64,000 nt of DNA, from assembly GCA_029718625.1 (NCBI GenBank), contig CM056380.1, positions 111,234,302 to 111,298,301 of the forward strand, given 5' to 3'. The notes beneath the pieces are model-generated. The model did no database searches, was not told the origin of the DNA, and saw nothing but the letters and a program-made list of their open reading frames with translations. Source of the stretch: Synaphobranchus kaupii. Its lineage: Eukaryota > Chordata > Actinopteri > Anguilliformes > Synaphobranchidae. Position 1 is the first letter of the stretch. Each line of letters starts with the position of its first letter. The position numbers and the translations under genes were made by a program. Below, piece by piece: positions 23,701 to 36,300 of this stretch.

Positions 23701-26700
23701 GTAAAATGGGAGTGTTCAATTGCAGTCGAACAGCTCTCAATTAGTGACTCACCTCTGCATCTGGAGACACGGGGGGGCTCGCTGGTTTGACGGGGGCATC
23801 CTCTTTCCTGGGCTTCTCTGCTACTTTCTTCAGATGAAAACAAGAGAAAACGAACGTGAAAGTGTGCAAGGACGTCCATTTCAAATCTCCCCGCTGACAC
23901 CCTCTCAAACGGCTGCTCGGCTTTCCAACAGAGACAGTAATGCCAGGCCTAGAGGAACCTGTGGCTTTTGGGTACGTAATTACCCTGCCTAACTGAAATC
24001 GCTATTTGAACAGGAAGTCAGCCACCTGCTGTTCTGGGACCAAATCAGATGCTGATGCAACGGCTGCTCTAAAACTCAAAGGCTTCCCGGCCGTAAAGAC
24101 TAATATTACCCTCTCAAGCTGCGGAGGATATTACAGTGATACGGATCATTTTACCCTCCCTGTGTGTAGCGTGGCACAATCCAAGCGCATGCTTTAAATA
24201 ACACGTCTAAAAGGAGAAACTGTTCGAGTAGTAAGCCTACATCAAATAAAATGCTTTTAGCTTTTATACTGAAAGGTCTTTGCAAATAAAGGAAACGAGT
24301 AGCAGTTAGACGAAAAGAAAAATGAATAATAAAAATGATAAACTATATAAAAATTTAATAATGTATAATTTATATGTTTAAAAAATAGTACAGTATGTTA
24401 AAATGTGTCTGGGATACACATAGAGAGAAACAACAAATACAGATGATCACGTGAGAAAAAGAGCGGGAATTTTAAGCCAAATGTGCAGCTCTGATGTTCT
24501 GTGGTTCTGTGGTATGTTCTGAGGCCTGGCCAGTAGAGGGCGCACTCTGAGAAATGAACAGAGATGTTTTACCGGCGACGCTTTGGGTTTCGCGGCGCTG
24601 AAAAGGTCGTCTTCGTCGTCGTCTCCGAACAGCGCGGGGGCCCCTGGCTTGACCGCGCTAGGCGGTGAGCTCTGGAACACACAAATCATAACTTATTGAA
24701 AAGAAAAAAGCATTCGAGCTGTGCCTCGTAATTTCCGTTTGGATTTTAAGTTTTAGTCCAAGGCCCCTTACCCCCCCTACTGACTGATTTTACACAGCTA
24801 TACATTTCCTACGTGAGGACAGGCCATTTTAAACGCTGGCCGTTTTTTTCAAAATAAATTCAAGGTTTTAAGCGCCTTGTCCAATGCTACAATGGCTGTG
24901 CCACATTTGAACCTGCAGCTTCTGGGTTACATTCCCAGTTCCACCTAAAGTGCATGGCATATTGATATAAATGTGCTGGTCTAGCGAATCCCACCTGAAA
25001 ACATGCTTAGAGGGTATAGAATCCCTGCCAGGGACTGATGGATTTAACAGGACTCCCACTCATATGAGATTTTCCAGGACTTTTCCCCATTAAATGCATC
25101 ATTTTCCAGGATATATCTTTGGTGCAATAGTCCAGGTTGCTCTGTGCAATAGTGCTATTTTTTTTAGATGGACCTTTCACTGTGAAAATACTAAAGGTGC
25201 ATTGCTTCACTCTCCAATGACCTATGACCTATGACCTAGGTGTACAAACCAATGAGCTGTACAATTGGTATTGATAATCGGCATTATCGGCGCATTTCAA
25301 GACTTGACAGGGAAAATCTTGAGAGGGGAACTCAGCGAAGATCAACCTGAATTCAAGATAGATATTTGAGCATTCCCTTTATTTTCTAGGACAGAAATAT
25401 TTTCAAGGACTGTGAGAGGGCCCGATGCAAGCGCACTTAACACGCCCCCCCCAAACAGGTCGTCTTTATGCACCGGCTTAGACAAAGCAGTTTCATTCAA
25501 TAATCTGAGGCATGAGAGGAGGGTAGTATTATAACTGAATCTGAATAAATCATTACCCACAAACTCCCTGGAGTGCACACATCCCTTTTCACCTCAGAGT
25601 TTCATTTGAAGCTCTTTAACAGACGGAGATTGAGAGACGGCACACTCCACACGCTACAGTTAAAGACTGTAATGGACACTTATGGAAACTGCACTTCCAC
25701 TTTCTTGCTTCCGGTCTTTTCTTCAGTTAATCTCTCTAAAAGGGGGACCGTGGACCGTTTGTAAAAAAAATAAAATAAAAATAAACCCTCGAAAAATCTG
25801 TCAAACTCAAATCACAGTGCCGTTCCACGTTAGGACATTATACGGCAAACAATGCGTATTTATATTTGGATTCGCGTACATATATCCATGCAAACATAAA
25901 TAATGTGGCACAGCACATCGATGCCGAGATCCCCTACCAAACGGTGAAGGAAGACGTGGCAGCAGTGAAAACGGACACTAAATAAGACCGATAAGACTGA
26001 AGTACAGATCCCAGAGTGCAGTAGAGTTAGAGCAGGGATCTCAGATTCAAGGCCTGGTCCTGGACGGCCACTCAGGGTGTAAAATTAACACCCGCAACCA
26101 GCCAAATGCTGGTAAAAGTTAGATTGCGGCCGGTAACACAATCAGGTTGCGTTATATTGTGAAGGGTAATGTGGCGGGTAAAACGTTGAAGATGGCAGGG
26201 TGATTTTTTTTAAGAAGCCAGTGGGTGAAAATGTTAATTTCGTACCCTGACGCACACACACAGTCTGCACGTTTGTGTTGCGTTTCGGCACGTTGGATCT
26301 TAGCCAGTCCTTCAATTGCTAAAAGACTTCGCTGAACTGGCTGGCGATCGAAAAGGACACCACAGAAGGCCGCAGACAACCGGCAGGTTGAGATCCCCCG
26401 TTTTAGAATGTTCTAGATTTTTGGGCGGTTCCTCACGGTGGGTTTCGCGGACGTGGAGAAGAGGTCCACGTCCGGGTCGTTGTCCTTCTGGAGTTTCTGG
26501 GTGAAGAGCAGCTCCTCGTCCTGGAAGACCCGAGTGCTTTTGGTTCTGGTCCTCTGCTCCTGGGCCTAAAGGAGGGGACCATAAAACAGTACGGTACAGC
26601 TGAGCTTCACCTGCTAGTCGCATTAGTCTTCGGACGTCCTAGTTATACCATCATACTTTATACTTACCTGATCTTATATTATCTTTTAAAATTGCTACAT

Positions 26701-28260
26701 CACTAGAACCTTACTAGAAGCAGGCCCCGTGGTCCAGAACCAAATCCTGTCTGTGCCAGAGCTAGGGATCCCGCAGGGAAGCACACGATTGGCCGAGGTG
26801 TTGCTAAGCGAGGGAGGGTTTTTCAGTCGCTATGGTATCCTATGCCACATTGGTCAAAAGAGACTAGTCTAGTCATTTGGTGCTGGCGGTCTGCCTCTGC
26901 TAGATTAGATCAGCTCAGCCGGTTTGACTGCAGTGTATAAGTAAGTAGTGGCTGAAACATACTAAAACTGCATAGACCCTAGATGGGCATCTCCTATATT
27001 CCTCTGTCCTCTTTTTTTCTGTTAACAACAGAAGGTTCTAGCTGGTAGCAGGAGGTACCGGTGTTTCTGAATGTCCATTGAAATTGTACGTTGTTACGCC
27101 ACCTTATTTAAATTTCACAAGGTTCATCAAATCAGTGTTTTTTTTTTGTTGTTTTTTTTAAACGGAGGGTGACAGTCAAGCTGTACATCTGAAAGCTGTT
27201 TATATAAAATGTTCAACCTTGGACGTGTTCTTTGCGGCTGGCTGGCTGGACGCAGATGCAGGCGGTGCCTCCTCTTCCTCCTCCTCCTCCTCATCTTCAT
27301 CATCATTATCGTCGAACAGGCTCACGACGTTCTTCTTGGCCCTGGGCTCTTCATCCATCGGGGGAGGGCTGTCCCTGTACGAGAAGTCGTCCTTGTCTGG
27401 CTCCTCCAGTGGACTCTTGGTCGGCTATTTCAGGGTAACCATGGAAACCAGACACAGGAGACACAAGAGCTCAAAAAAAATGCACTTCTTTTGTCCTCCA
27501 AACCGTACACCGTCAAAGATGATGGAATGAAGAGGGTTATGAATTTGAAGTTCAAACAAAGATAATGAATTTGAAGCCCACACAATGTCTAAGGAGCACT
27601 GAAAACATGGCCCTGGAAGGTCATATTGGGGGCGTGACACGTTCACAAGATAAATCTGAAACATGAACAAGGTGTTTAGAGGCAGATCTGAGCTGATCTA
27701 AGGCTGAGTCCTACAGTGTAGTCTCACCTTGAGGCATGTTTGAGCTGATCTAGAGCCCAACAGTGTAGTCTAACCTTGAGGCAGGTTAGAGCTGATCTAG
27801 AGCCCAACAGTGTAGTCTCACCTTGAGGCAGGTTAGAGCTGATCTAGAGCCCAACAGTGTAGTCTCACCTTGAGGCAGATTTGAGCTGATCTAGAGATGA
27901 CAGTGTAGTCTCACCTTGAGGCAGGTTTGAGCTGATCTAGAGCCCGACAGTGTAGTCTCACCTTGAGGCAGGTTTGAGCTGATCTAGAGCCCAACAGTGT
28001 AGTCTCACCTTGGCCACATCCTGTTTCTGTCCCAGCACATCGATTCCCCCAAACAGGGTGACGGCCCCCGCCGGCTTCTTCTTGGGCTCCACATTCTCCT
28101 GCGGCAAGCTCTCTGCCGCTGAGTCACGCACGTCCTCCGCTTTCTCTTTGTCCAATCGGGAGGGAGGCTTGGAGCCAGTGGCCACGGCCTACAGAGAGAG
28201 TGAGACAGAGAGAGAGAGACAGAGAGAGATGTGTGAGAGGGACAGTTAGAGAGTGAATTA

Positions 28261-28318
<58 letters not shown>

Positions 28319-28378
28319 GAGAGACAGAGAGAGAGAGACAGAGAGAGATGTGTGAGAGGGACAGTTAGAGAGTGAATT

Positions 28379-28422
<44 letters not shown>

Positions 28423-31400
28423 CCTGCCAAGCACTCTATGGTGAGAAGCATTGCATTTCATTTTATTTATCTATAAGGCTCTGCTTATGAAACTTCCCTA
28501 TTATCTCTGCTCTTTGATTGCCTTTAAATACGGCACATATGGTACTAGGTCACAGGATTACTTAGCTTTAGATACAACACATGTTATAACTGAGCTCGGC
28601 AGAACTGGTTTTAAATATTATGCCCCGTACATATGGAATGAACTACAGAAGACCTTGAGATTAGAACACTTCATTCTGTTGGAGGATTTTAAAATTTTGA
28701 TTGCTGATATTGTGGATGTTGCCTGTGCTTGTTGCTTTTGATTTACATGTTTGGGCTGAATTTTTATTTTGAACTGTACTTGTTTGTCCGATGTGTTTGT
28801 ATGTGTCTGTTACCCAGGTCACTCTTGGAAAAGAGATCCTGGATCTCAATGAGATTTACCTGTTAAAATAAAAGGACAAATAAAAAAAATAAAAAAAGCA
28901 CTCTATGGTGAGGCCTGCTGAACGCTGAACTCTCTGGGACTGGCTCAAGTCATTAAAACAACCTTAAGCCCAGGGGTTCTTTCACACATTTGCTCAACAT
29001 CATCTGAACTGACCCCAGAAAGAGTAGCTTTTGCTTAGCTAATGGAGATCCAAGTAAATTAACAAATAGGCCTAAACAAGCCACGAGACAAAAATGTTGG
29101 AAGAAGATCTTACTTTCACATCAGGGCCAGTGCTTTTTGCGGCCGGCGGCTGGAAACCAAAGAGGGAACCCTTGCCTTCTTCATCGTCCTCTTCTTCCTC
29201 AAACAGTAAAGACACTCTCTGGGATTTCTTCTTACTGTATGGGCAAAGGGGAACACAAAGTAAGCTGAGCTGTTCTGGTGTGTATTTCACAAAGCAGGAT
29301 TACTGAGTTAGCTGGATAACTACACCTTCACAAAGCAGGATTTCTGAGTTAGCTGGATAACTACACCTTCACAAAGCAGGATTACTGAGTTAGCTGGATA
29401 ACTACACCTTCACAAAGCAGGATTACTGAGTTAGCTGGATAACTACACCGAGTAAAACCCGGAACCCTCCCAAATCTGGAACATGGACTGATGTAAAAAG
29501 AGCCGTTCCTGGTTTTACTCAGAGCAGTTATCCAGCTAACACAGTAATCCTGCTCTGTGGAGTCAGACCACTGTTGGTAAACAGGTGAACTACAATTAAA
29601 TTGTCCGATAACTGCATTACTAATATGCAGCCAGCAAATCTCTGGCTGTGTGGATATCGCAAGGCTTTGCTGAAGCAAACAGGCATGCACATCTCACTGA
29701 TAATTTAATTTATGCCAATTACCCATTTAAAACATTTATTTACATTTAATTTTATGCTTTTATCTACATTTAACTGAAATGCTTAGGGGGCCTCCTGAGT
29801 CTTTGTAATTGTTTCATTGCTCCGTGGGAAACATTTTTAAATAGTCTCTAAGCTAGACAACTGATGCATGTCATTTCTATGGAACTACTGTGACGATGTA
29901 AGAACTGACAAGTATAAAGCTGCTAATCTGAGCTGTATGCTTGCGGCTTGGCTTGTAGCACACTGCCTTGGTGCACATTAACCTTGCCATATTCTTCAAC
30001 CCCTGGAAAAAAAAACATAATCTCACTGCCGTCCCCAACCGCAAACTCTTTACGCAATCAGACAAAGCAATTTACCCATTAGTTCGTCAATGCTATTTGG
30101 TACAATAAACACAGTGATAGTCACAAGTGGCTTTAGAAATAGAGAAAAGTAGCACCGTACGGTCGCCTGTCCTTAAATGTCAACAGTACCTCGTCTCCTT
30201 GGTGGCTGTGAAGAGGCCCTTATCGCCCTCTTCAAATAGGCTGTCTGTTTGAGCCGCTCTAGCGCTGGGGAGACTGCAGGGGGCGCTGTTGCTGCCTCGC
30301 ATTCCTCCGGTTTTCACGTCAGTTTTCACCTCGCTTGGCTTACTGCTCATCCACTGATCCTGGTTGTACCCAGAAAAGACGATGCGAAGAGCAGGATTAA
30401 TATTTAATATCTGAACCAGGCTAATGATCTCACACAGTGGCTCAATGTGTCAAGGCTCACTCTGTTCCTCCCACAGGCACAGAATTATTTCTACTTTATT
30501 TTATTTATTTATTTTTTTACATTGAAAAAAAACTTGACTTTTGATTCGCTGTAATCTTGGGGAAATCTGAACTCAAATTCCCTTGTCCTGTCAACACGCA
30601 TTCCATCATTTCTTGGTCTGGGACCTAATAAATTTTGTAAAGTTTTTAATTGAAAAATATGTTCACAGATTCACAAGTTCACAGACGCAGTCTTTCTGGG
30701 GCTGCCATGATATGTTGGGCTTTTGCGAAAGAGTCTTTGACAGAGCCTGCCGTACAATCACAAACTAGACCACTAATATGTGAATAACATGAAAGGTTTG
30801 TGAAATGAACTGGGTCACCGCCCAGCTTATTAGCCGTGAGGGTGCGCTGTGTTTTTCCGTGTTTACCTCGTCGTCGCTGAAAAGGCCGCTGGACACGGCG
30901 GGCTTGCTGGGCTGCTGCACCGACGCACTTTTCGCCTGGTTCGTTTTGGATTTCGGGGCCGCAGATGAAAATAGATCCTGGCAAGCAAACGACCATTAAC
31001 CCCTTGAAGAGTACGTTTTTTTGGAATGTTTTTTTCAAAATTCCAAGTCAGTGTTGTAGAACTACACTGCTTTCAATGATTGTTACATCAGCAGTAGAAT
31101 GTTCAGTTAAGAACATTCTAATCGAATATTTCTGATCTTACACCTTGAATGGTTTGTGGTGCCAGGAAGGGAGTTGGGGTGCTGCCCTCTATTGGACGGA
31201 ACCGCAACTACACACAGGCAGGGGAGCCAGCTGATCAGCTGAACCAAATATTAATCAGCCCAGGTGCCCCGCGTTAGCGCCATTTGTTTGCTTGGTTCCC
31301 CAGGGCAGAGAGACAGGTTTTTTGTTGGACTTGAAAGAGTATTTCCGTTTGACTGGTTCCCCAGGCCAGAGAGACAGGTGTTTCCGTTTGATTGGTTCCC

Positions 31401-33350
31401 CAGGCCAGAGAGACAGGTGTTTCCGTTTGACTGGTCCCCCAGGCCAGAGAGACAGGTGTTTCCGTTTGACTGGTTCCCCAGGCCAGAGAGACAGGTGTTT
31501 CCGTTTGACTGGTCCCCCAGGCCAGAGAGACAGGTGTTTCCGTTTGACTGGTTCCCCAGGCCAGAGACACAGGTGTTTCCGTTTGACTGGTTCCCCAGGC
31601 CAGAGAGACAGGTGTTTCTGTTTGACTGGTTCCCCAGGCCAGAGAGACAGGTGTTTCCATTTGACTGGTTCCCCAGGCCAGAGAGACAGGTGTTTCCGTT
31701 TGACTGGTTCCCCAGGCCAGAGAGACAGGTGTTTCTGTCTGACTGGTTCCCCAGGCCAGAGAGACAGGTGTTTCTGTTTGACTGGTTCCCCAGGCCAGAG
31801 AGACAGGTGTTTCCATTTGACTGGTTCCCCAGGCCAGAGAGACAGGTGTTTCCGTCTGACTGGTTCCCCAGGCCAGAGAGACAGGTGTTTCCGTTTGACT
31901 GGTTCCCCAGGCCAGAGAGACAGGTGTTTCCGTTTGACTGGTTCCCCAGGCCAGAGAGACAGGTGTTTCCGTTTGACTGGTTCCCCAGGCCAGAGAGACA
32001 GGTGTTTCCGTTTGACTGGTTCCCCAGGCCAGAGAGACAGGTGTTTCCGTTTGACTGGTTCCCCAGGCCAGAGAGACAGGTGTTTCCGTTTGACTGGTTC
32101 CCCAGGCCAGAGAGACAGGTGTTTCTGTTTGACTGGTTCCCCAGGCCAGAGAGACAGGTGTTTCCGTTTGACTGGTTCCCCAGGCCAGAGAGACAGGTGT
32201 TTCCGTTTGACTGGTTCCCCAGGCCAGAGAGACAGGTGTTTCCGTTTGACTGGTTCCCCAGGCCAGAGAGACAGGTGTTTCCGTCTGACTGGTTCCCCAG
32301 GCCAGAGAGACAGGTGTTTCCGTTTGACTGGTTCCCCAGGCCAGAGAGACAGGTGTTTCTGTTTGACCGGTTGCTGTGTTTTAGCCCTTTGTTTCATTTT
32401 TTGGATTTGGTGAGTGTTCTTCTTTTTGTTAATAAAAAGCAACAATAATCCAGTGACCATCCCCAGCGCAATGCCACAGGTTTTACACCTCTAATGGCAA
32501 CAAAAAAAAGCAACAAAGCAAATTACACTTGACTGGTTTCCACTCTACTGCAACTGCAGTATTTATTTTTCAAAAAAACATACCCTACTGACTACTATCT
32601 GCAAATGCCACTCAAACTGTCCCCTGCACAAAGGGGTGGAGCAGATTCATTCGCCACGCCGACCTCCTCTTCCTCATCGTCAAATATGGACAGCGGCGCT
32701 TTGCTTTGGGCCGCAGGCTCAGGCTTGGTCTGAGGTTTAGCAGCGGAAGGAAAGATCTGTGAAGGTTGAGTAGATTACGGACGTTTATTGATGATTAAAT
32801 GGGGTTTGACGGTTTAGAACCGTAAAGTGCGCGCAAACCGTTACGTCACTCAGTTCACACGTCCTCCACTGCAGCCTTTTAGTTGTTTTTGCATAAATCT
32901 TGTCGAGTTCATGAATATGCATGGACGTATATGCATATTAAATAGCTCTGTGGATTGCACAACAGCACACTCAATTATATTTTGAAACCCATAGGAGGGC
33001 AGCCATTTCAAGATAGGCTGGCGATTTGACTGACTAACGCACGCACGCAGACAGCTGGAAGAAAATGACCCAAAAATATGGGCATGACTGGCGTGCGATG
33101 AAGCACCGATAACGCCAGCTAACTGTGATATTTTTGTGACAAGATATTTAAGTAAAAGACTGAATCTAACCTGTGTGTCTTCATCATCGGAGAACAGCCC
33201 TCTGCTCTGGGGTTTAGCCGCAGGCTTAGGTGGCGGTCTGGCAACATCTGGTGTCGGTACGTTCTCAGAGCAACAGACAACACAAGTTAATTAATCATGA
33301 ACAAGCTTCACCCTGTCAATTAGAATCCATCAGTGTGAGAGAGGGGGGGG

Positions 33351-33382
<32 letters not shown>

Positions 33383-36300
33383 GGAGGGAGGGAGAGAGGA
33401 AAAGAGGGAGGGAGGGAGAGAGGGAGCGAGAGAGGGAGAGGGAGAGAGAGGGAGAGAGAGAGAGGGAGAGAGAGAGGGAGGGAGGGAGGGAGAGAGGGAG
33501 AGGGAGAGAGGGAGAAGGGAGGGGGGGGGGCAGGGAGAAGGGGGGGGGGGGCAGGGAAAAGACAGGAGCACAGATAGAGAGATCGGTGCATGCTCAGCTA
33601 CCTCCTCTGATTTCTCAGACTCCTCGCTGGTGGAGAGTTGGCGTCTCTTCAGACCCTCGACCAGGACGTTCTTGGTGCCGGGCCCGAACATGGAGATGGC
33701 CCCCGCAGGCTTCTGCAAAACAGTCACAGACCATGAATATTAACACACCTGAACACAGTCACAAACCAGGGATATTAACACGCCTGAACACAGTCACAAA
33801 CCAGGGATATTAACACAGCTGAACACAGTCACAAACCAGGGATATTAACACGCCTGAACACAGTCACAAACCAGGGATATTAACACACCTGAACACAGTC
33901 ACAAACCAGGGATATTAACACGCCTGAACACAGTCACAAACCAGGGATATTAACACAGCTGAACACAGTCACAAACCAGGGATATTAACACACCTGAACA
34001 CAGTCACAAACCAGGGATATTAACACAGCTGAACACAGTCACAAACCAGGGACATTAACACACCTGAACACAGTCACAAACCAGGGATATTAACCCACCT
34101 GAACACAGTCACAAACCAGGGATATTAACACATCAGCACAGCTACCAGCTACCAGAGTGTGTCAGCATGGCTACCAAAGTGTGTCAGCACAGCTACAGAG
34201 TGTGTCAACATGGCTAGCAGAGTGTGTCAGCACAGCTACCAAAGTATGTCAGCATGGCTACCACAGTGTCTTAGAAGGAATACCAATTCAGCCCCAGCAC
34301 AGCTAGCAGCCTGCATCAGCAAAGCTACTTCCCCTCTGTCAGCAACAGCCTCACCTCAGTGCTGCCCTTTCACTTCCCATTGGCTTTATTTAGAAACATT
34401 ATTTTTAATGAGCCAAATCATCGTATATTATAGGCTCACAGCCGTATGTTGTGCACACAATGCACAAGAATGCAATGCACAAGCCAAAATCAAATAACAA
34501 AAATCATGAATTCTTTTTGGGGTTTTTTCCCTCCAACCCCCCCCCCCCCCCCAATCTGAAACCCTCTATATGCTATGGCAGGCCTGCTTCTAGCTGCGTG
34601 TTTGGGAGCGCGAGAATTAGCGCGAAAATCCTCCAGCTGCTCAAAGCTAGCTAATCAACAGCTTCGGCGCAGAGAATTAAAAACAAAAACTTCATTTTAA
34701 GGTGGACCACTACAGTAAAACTAATTCTGTTCGTCGTTTCACCCCCCAGTAAACCCGCAGGCCTTCAAACACTACATCACGAGCTGCCGAGACTCTCGAG
34801 GGAGCGTACCTTTTTCTCAGGTGCTGGGGGCGTGTCCTCTTCAGCCGCCTCTTTTGGGCTGTGCTTGGGGGGCGGGGGGCCCGAGGTCTCGCTGAAAATG
34901 TCTCCGCCTTCGTCATCGTCTTCATCGTCCCCGTCTCCGCCAAACAAATCCAGGGCCGCCTTCTGTTTGGGTTTCTCGAATCCAGCTAACAGCGCAAGAG
35001 AATTACACAAACTCAATGAGGTTTGGGTTTCACAAATCCAGCTAACAGCGCAAGAGAATTACACAAACTCAATGAGGTTTGGGTTTCACAAATCCAGCTA
35101 ACAGCGCAAGAGAATTACACAAACTCAATGAGGTTTGGGTTTCTCAAATCCAGCTAACAGCGCAAGAGAATTACACAAACTCAATGAGGTTTGGGTTTCT
35201 CAAATCCAGCTAACAGCGCAAGAGAATCACACAAACTCAATGAGGTTTGGGTTTCTCAAATCCAGCTAACAGCGCAAGAGAATTACACAAACTCAATGAG
35301 GTTTGGGTTTCTCAAATCCAGCTAACAGCGTGAGAGAATCACACAAACTCAATGAGGTTTGGGTTTCACAAATCCAGCTAACAGCGCAAGAGAATTACAC
35401 AAACTCAATGAGGTTTGGGTTTCACAAATCCAGCTAACAGCGTAAGAGAATTACACAAACTCAATGAGGTTTGGGTTTCTCAAATCCAGCTAACAGCACA
35501 AGAGAATTGCACAAACTCAAACAGCGCAAGAGAATTACACAAACTCAATGAGGTTTGGGTTTCACAAATCCAGCTAACAGCGCAAGAGAATTACACAAAC
35601 TCAATGAGGTTTGGGTTTCACAAATCCAGCTAACAGCGCAAGAGAATTACACAAACTCAATGAGGTTTGGGTTTCTCAAATCCAGCTAACAGCGTAAGAG
35701 AATTACACAAACTCAGTGAGGTTTGGGTTTCTCAAATCCAGCTAACAGCACAAGAGAATTACACAAACTCAAACAGCTCAAGAGAATCACACAAACTCAA
35801 TGAGGCGATTTCCCCACAGTAAAAAAAAAAAAAAAAATCTGGTTCCTAATAAAAGTATAAGACAAAAGACAACAGGGGGGTCCCTTGAAGGTAGTGTAGA
35901 GGGTCCCTGGCCAGATTCGACAGGTAATGACTCTATATAGATTTAGGAAAATATTTCATAAATATGACCATTTTTAACTTATGAGGGGGGTCCCCTGGAT
36001 GCCTTTAAGCCTGGATGGGGGTCCTTGGAAAGGCATAAAAGGCTGAGAACAGCTGCAATAAAGGAATGGTAGTTCTACAGGAATGGAGGATGTCTGACTA
36101 GATCAATGGAAACTGACACAGACTGCGGTGCACATAATTAGTGTTAATATACTCTCGTGCGCGATCCTGCTGCTTCCCATCAATGAACTCCAAGAGACTT
36201 CTACGTCAGATTTAACATTCGTGAAATATAAAGCTCACTTACGGGCCTCCATTTGACCTGCAGAACCATGGATATCTGCAGGATTCGCCCTTAATGATTC

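Noticed and set aside
28451..28741. 96-codon ORF as a host gene
   Set aside because: Matches the end of a CR1/Rex-type LINE ORF with its characteristic 3' sequence.
31255..32460. 401-codon (-) and 394-codon (+) frames as genes
   Set aside because: Translations of a 39-bp minisatellite open in several frames at once; inside a WASHC2 intron with no splice sites.
33230..33727. Arg/Glu-rich and Ser/Pro-rich frames
   Set aside because: Translations of a GA microsatellite; only the WASHC2 exon 17 part is real.
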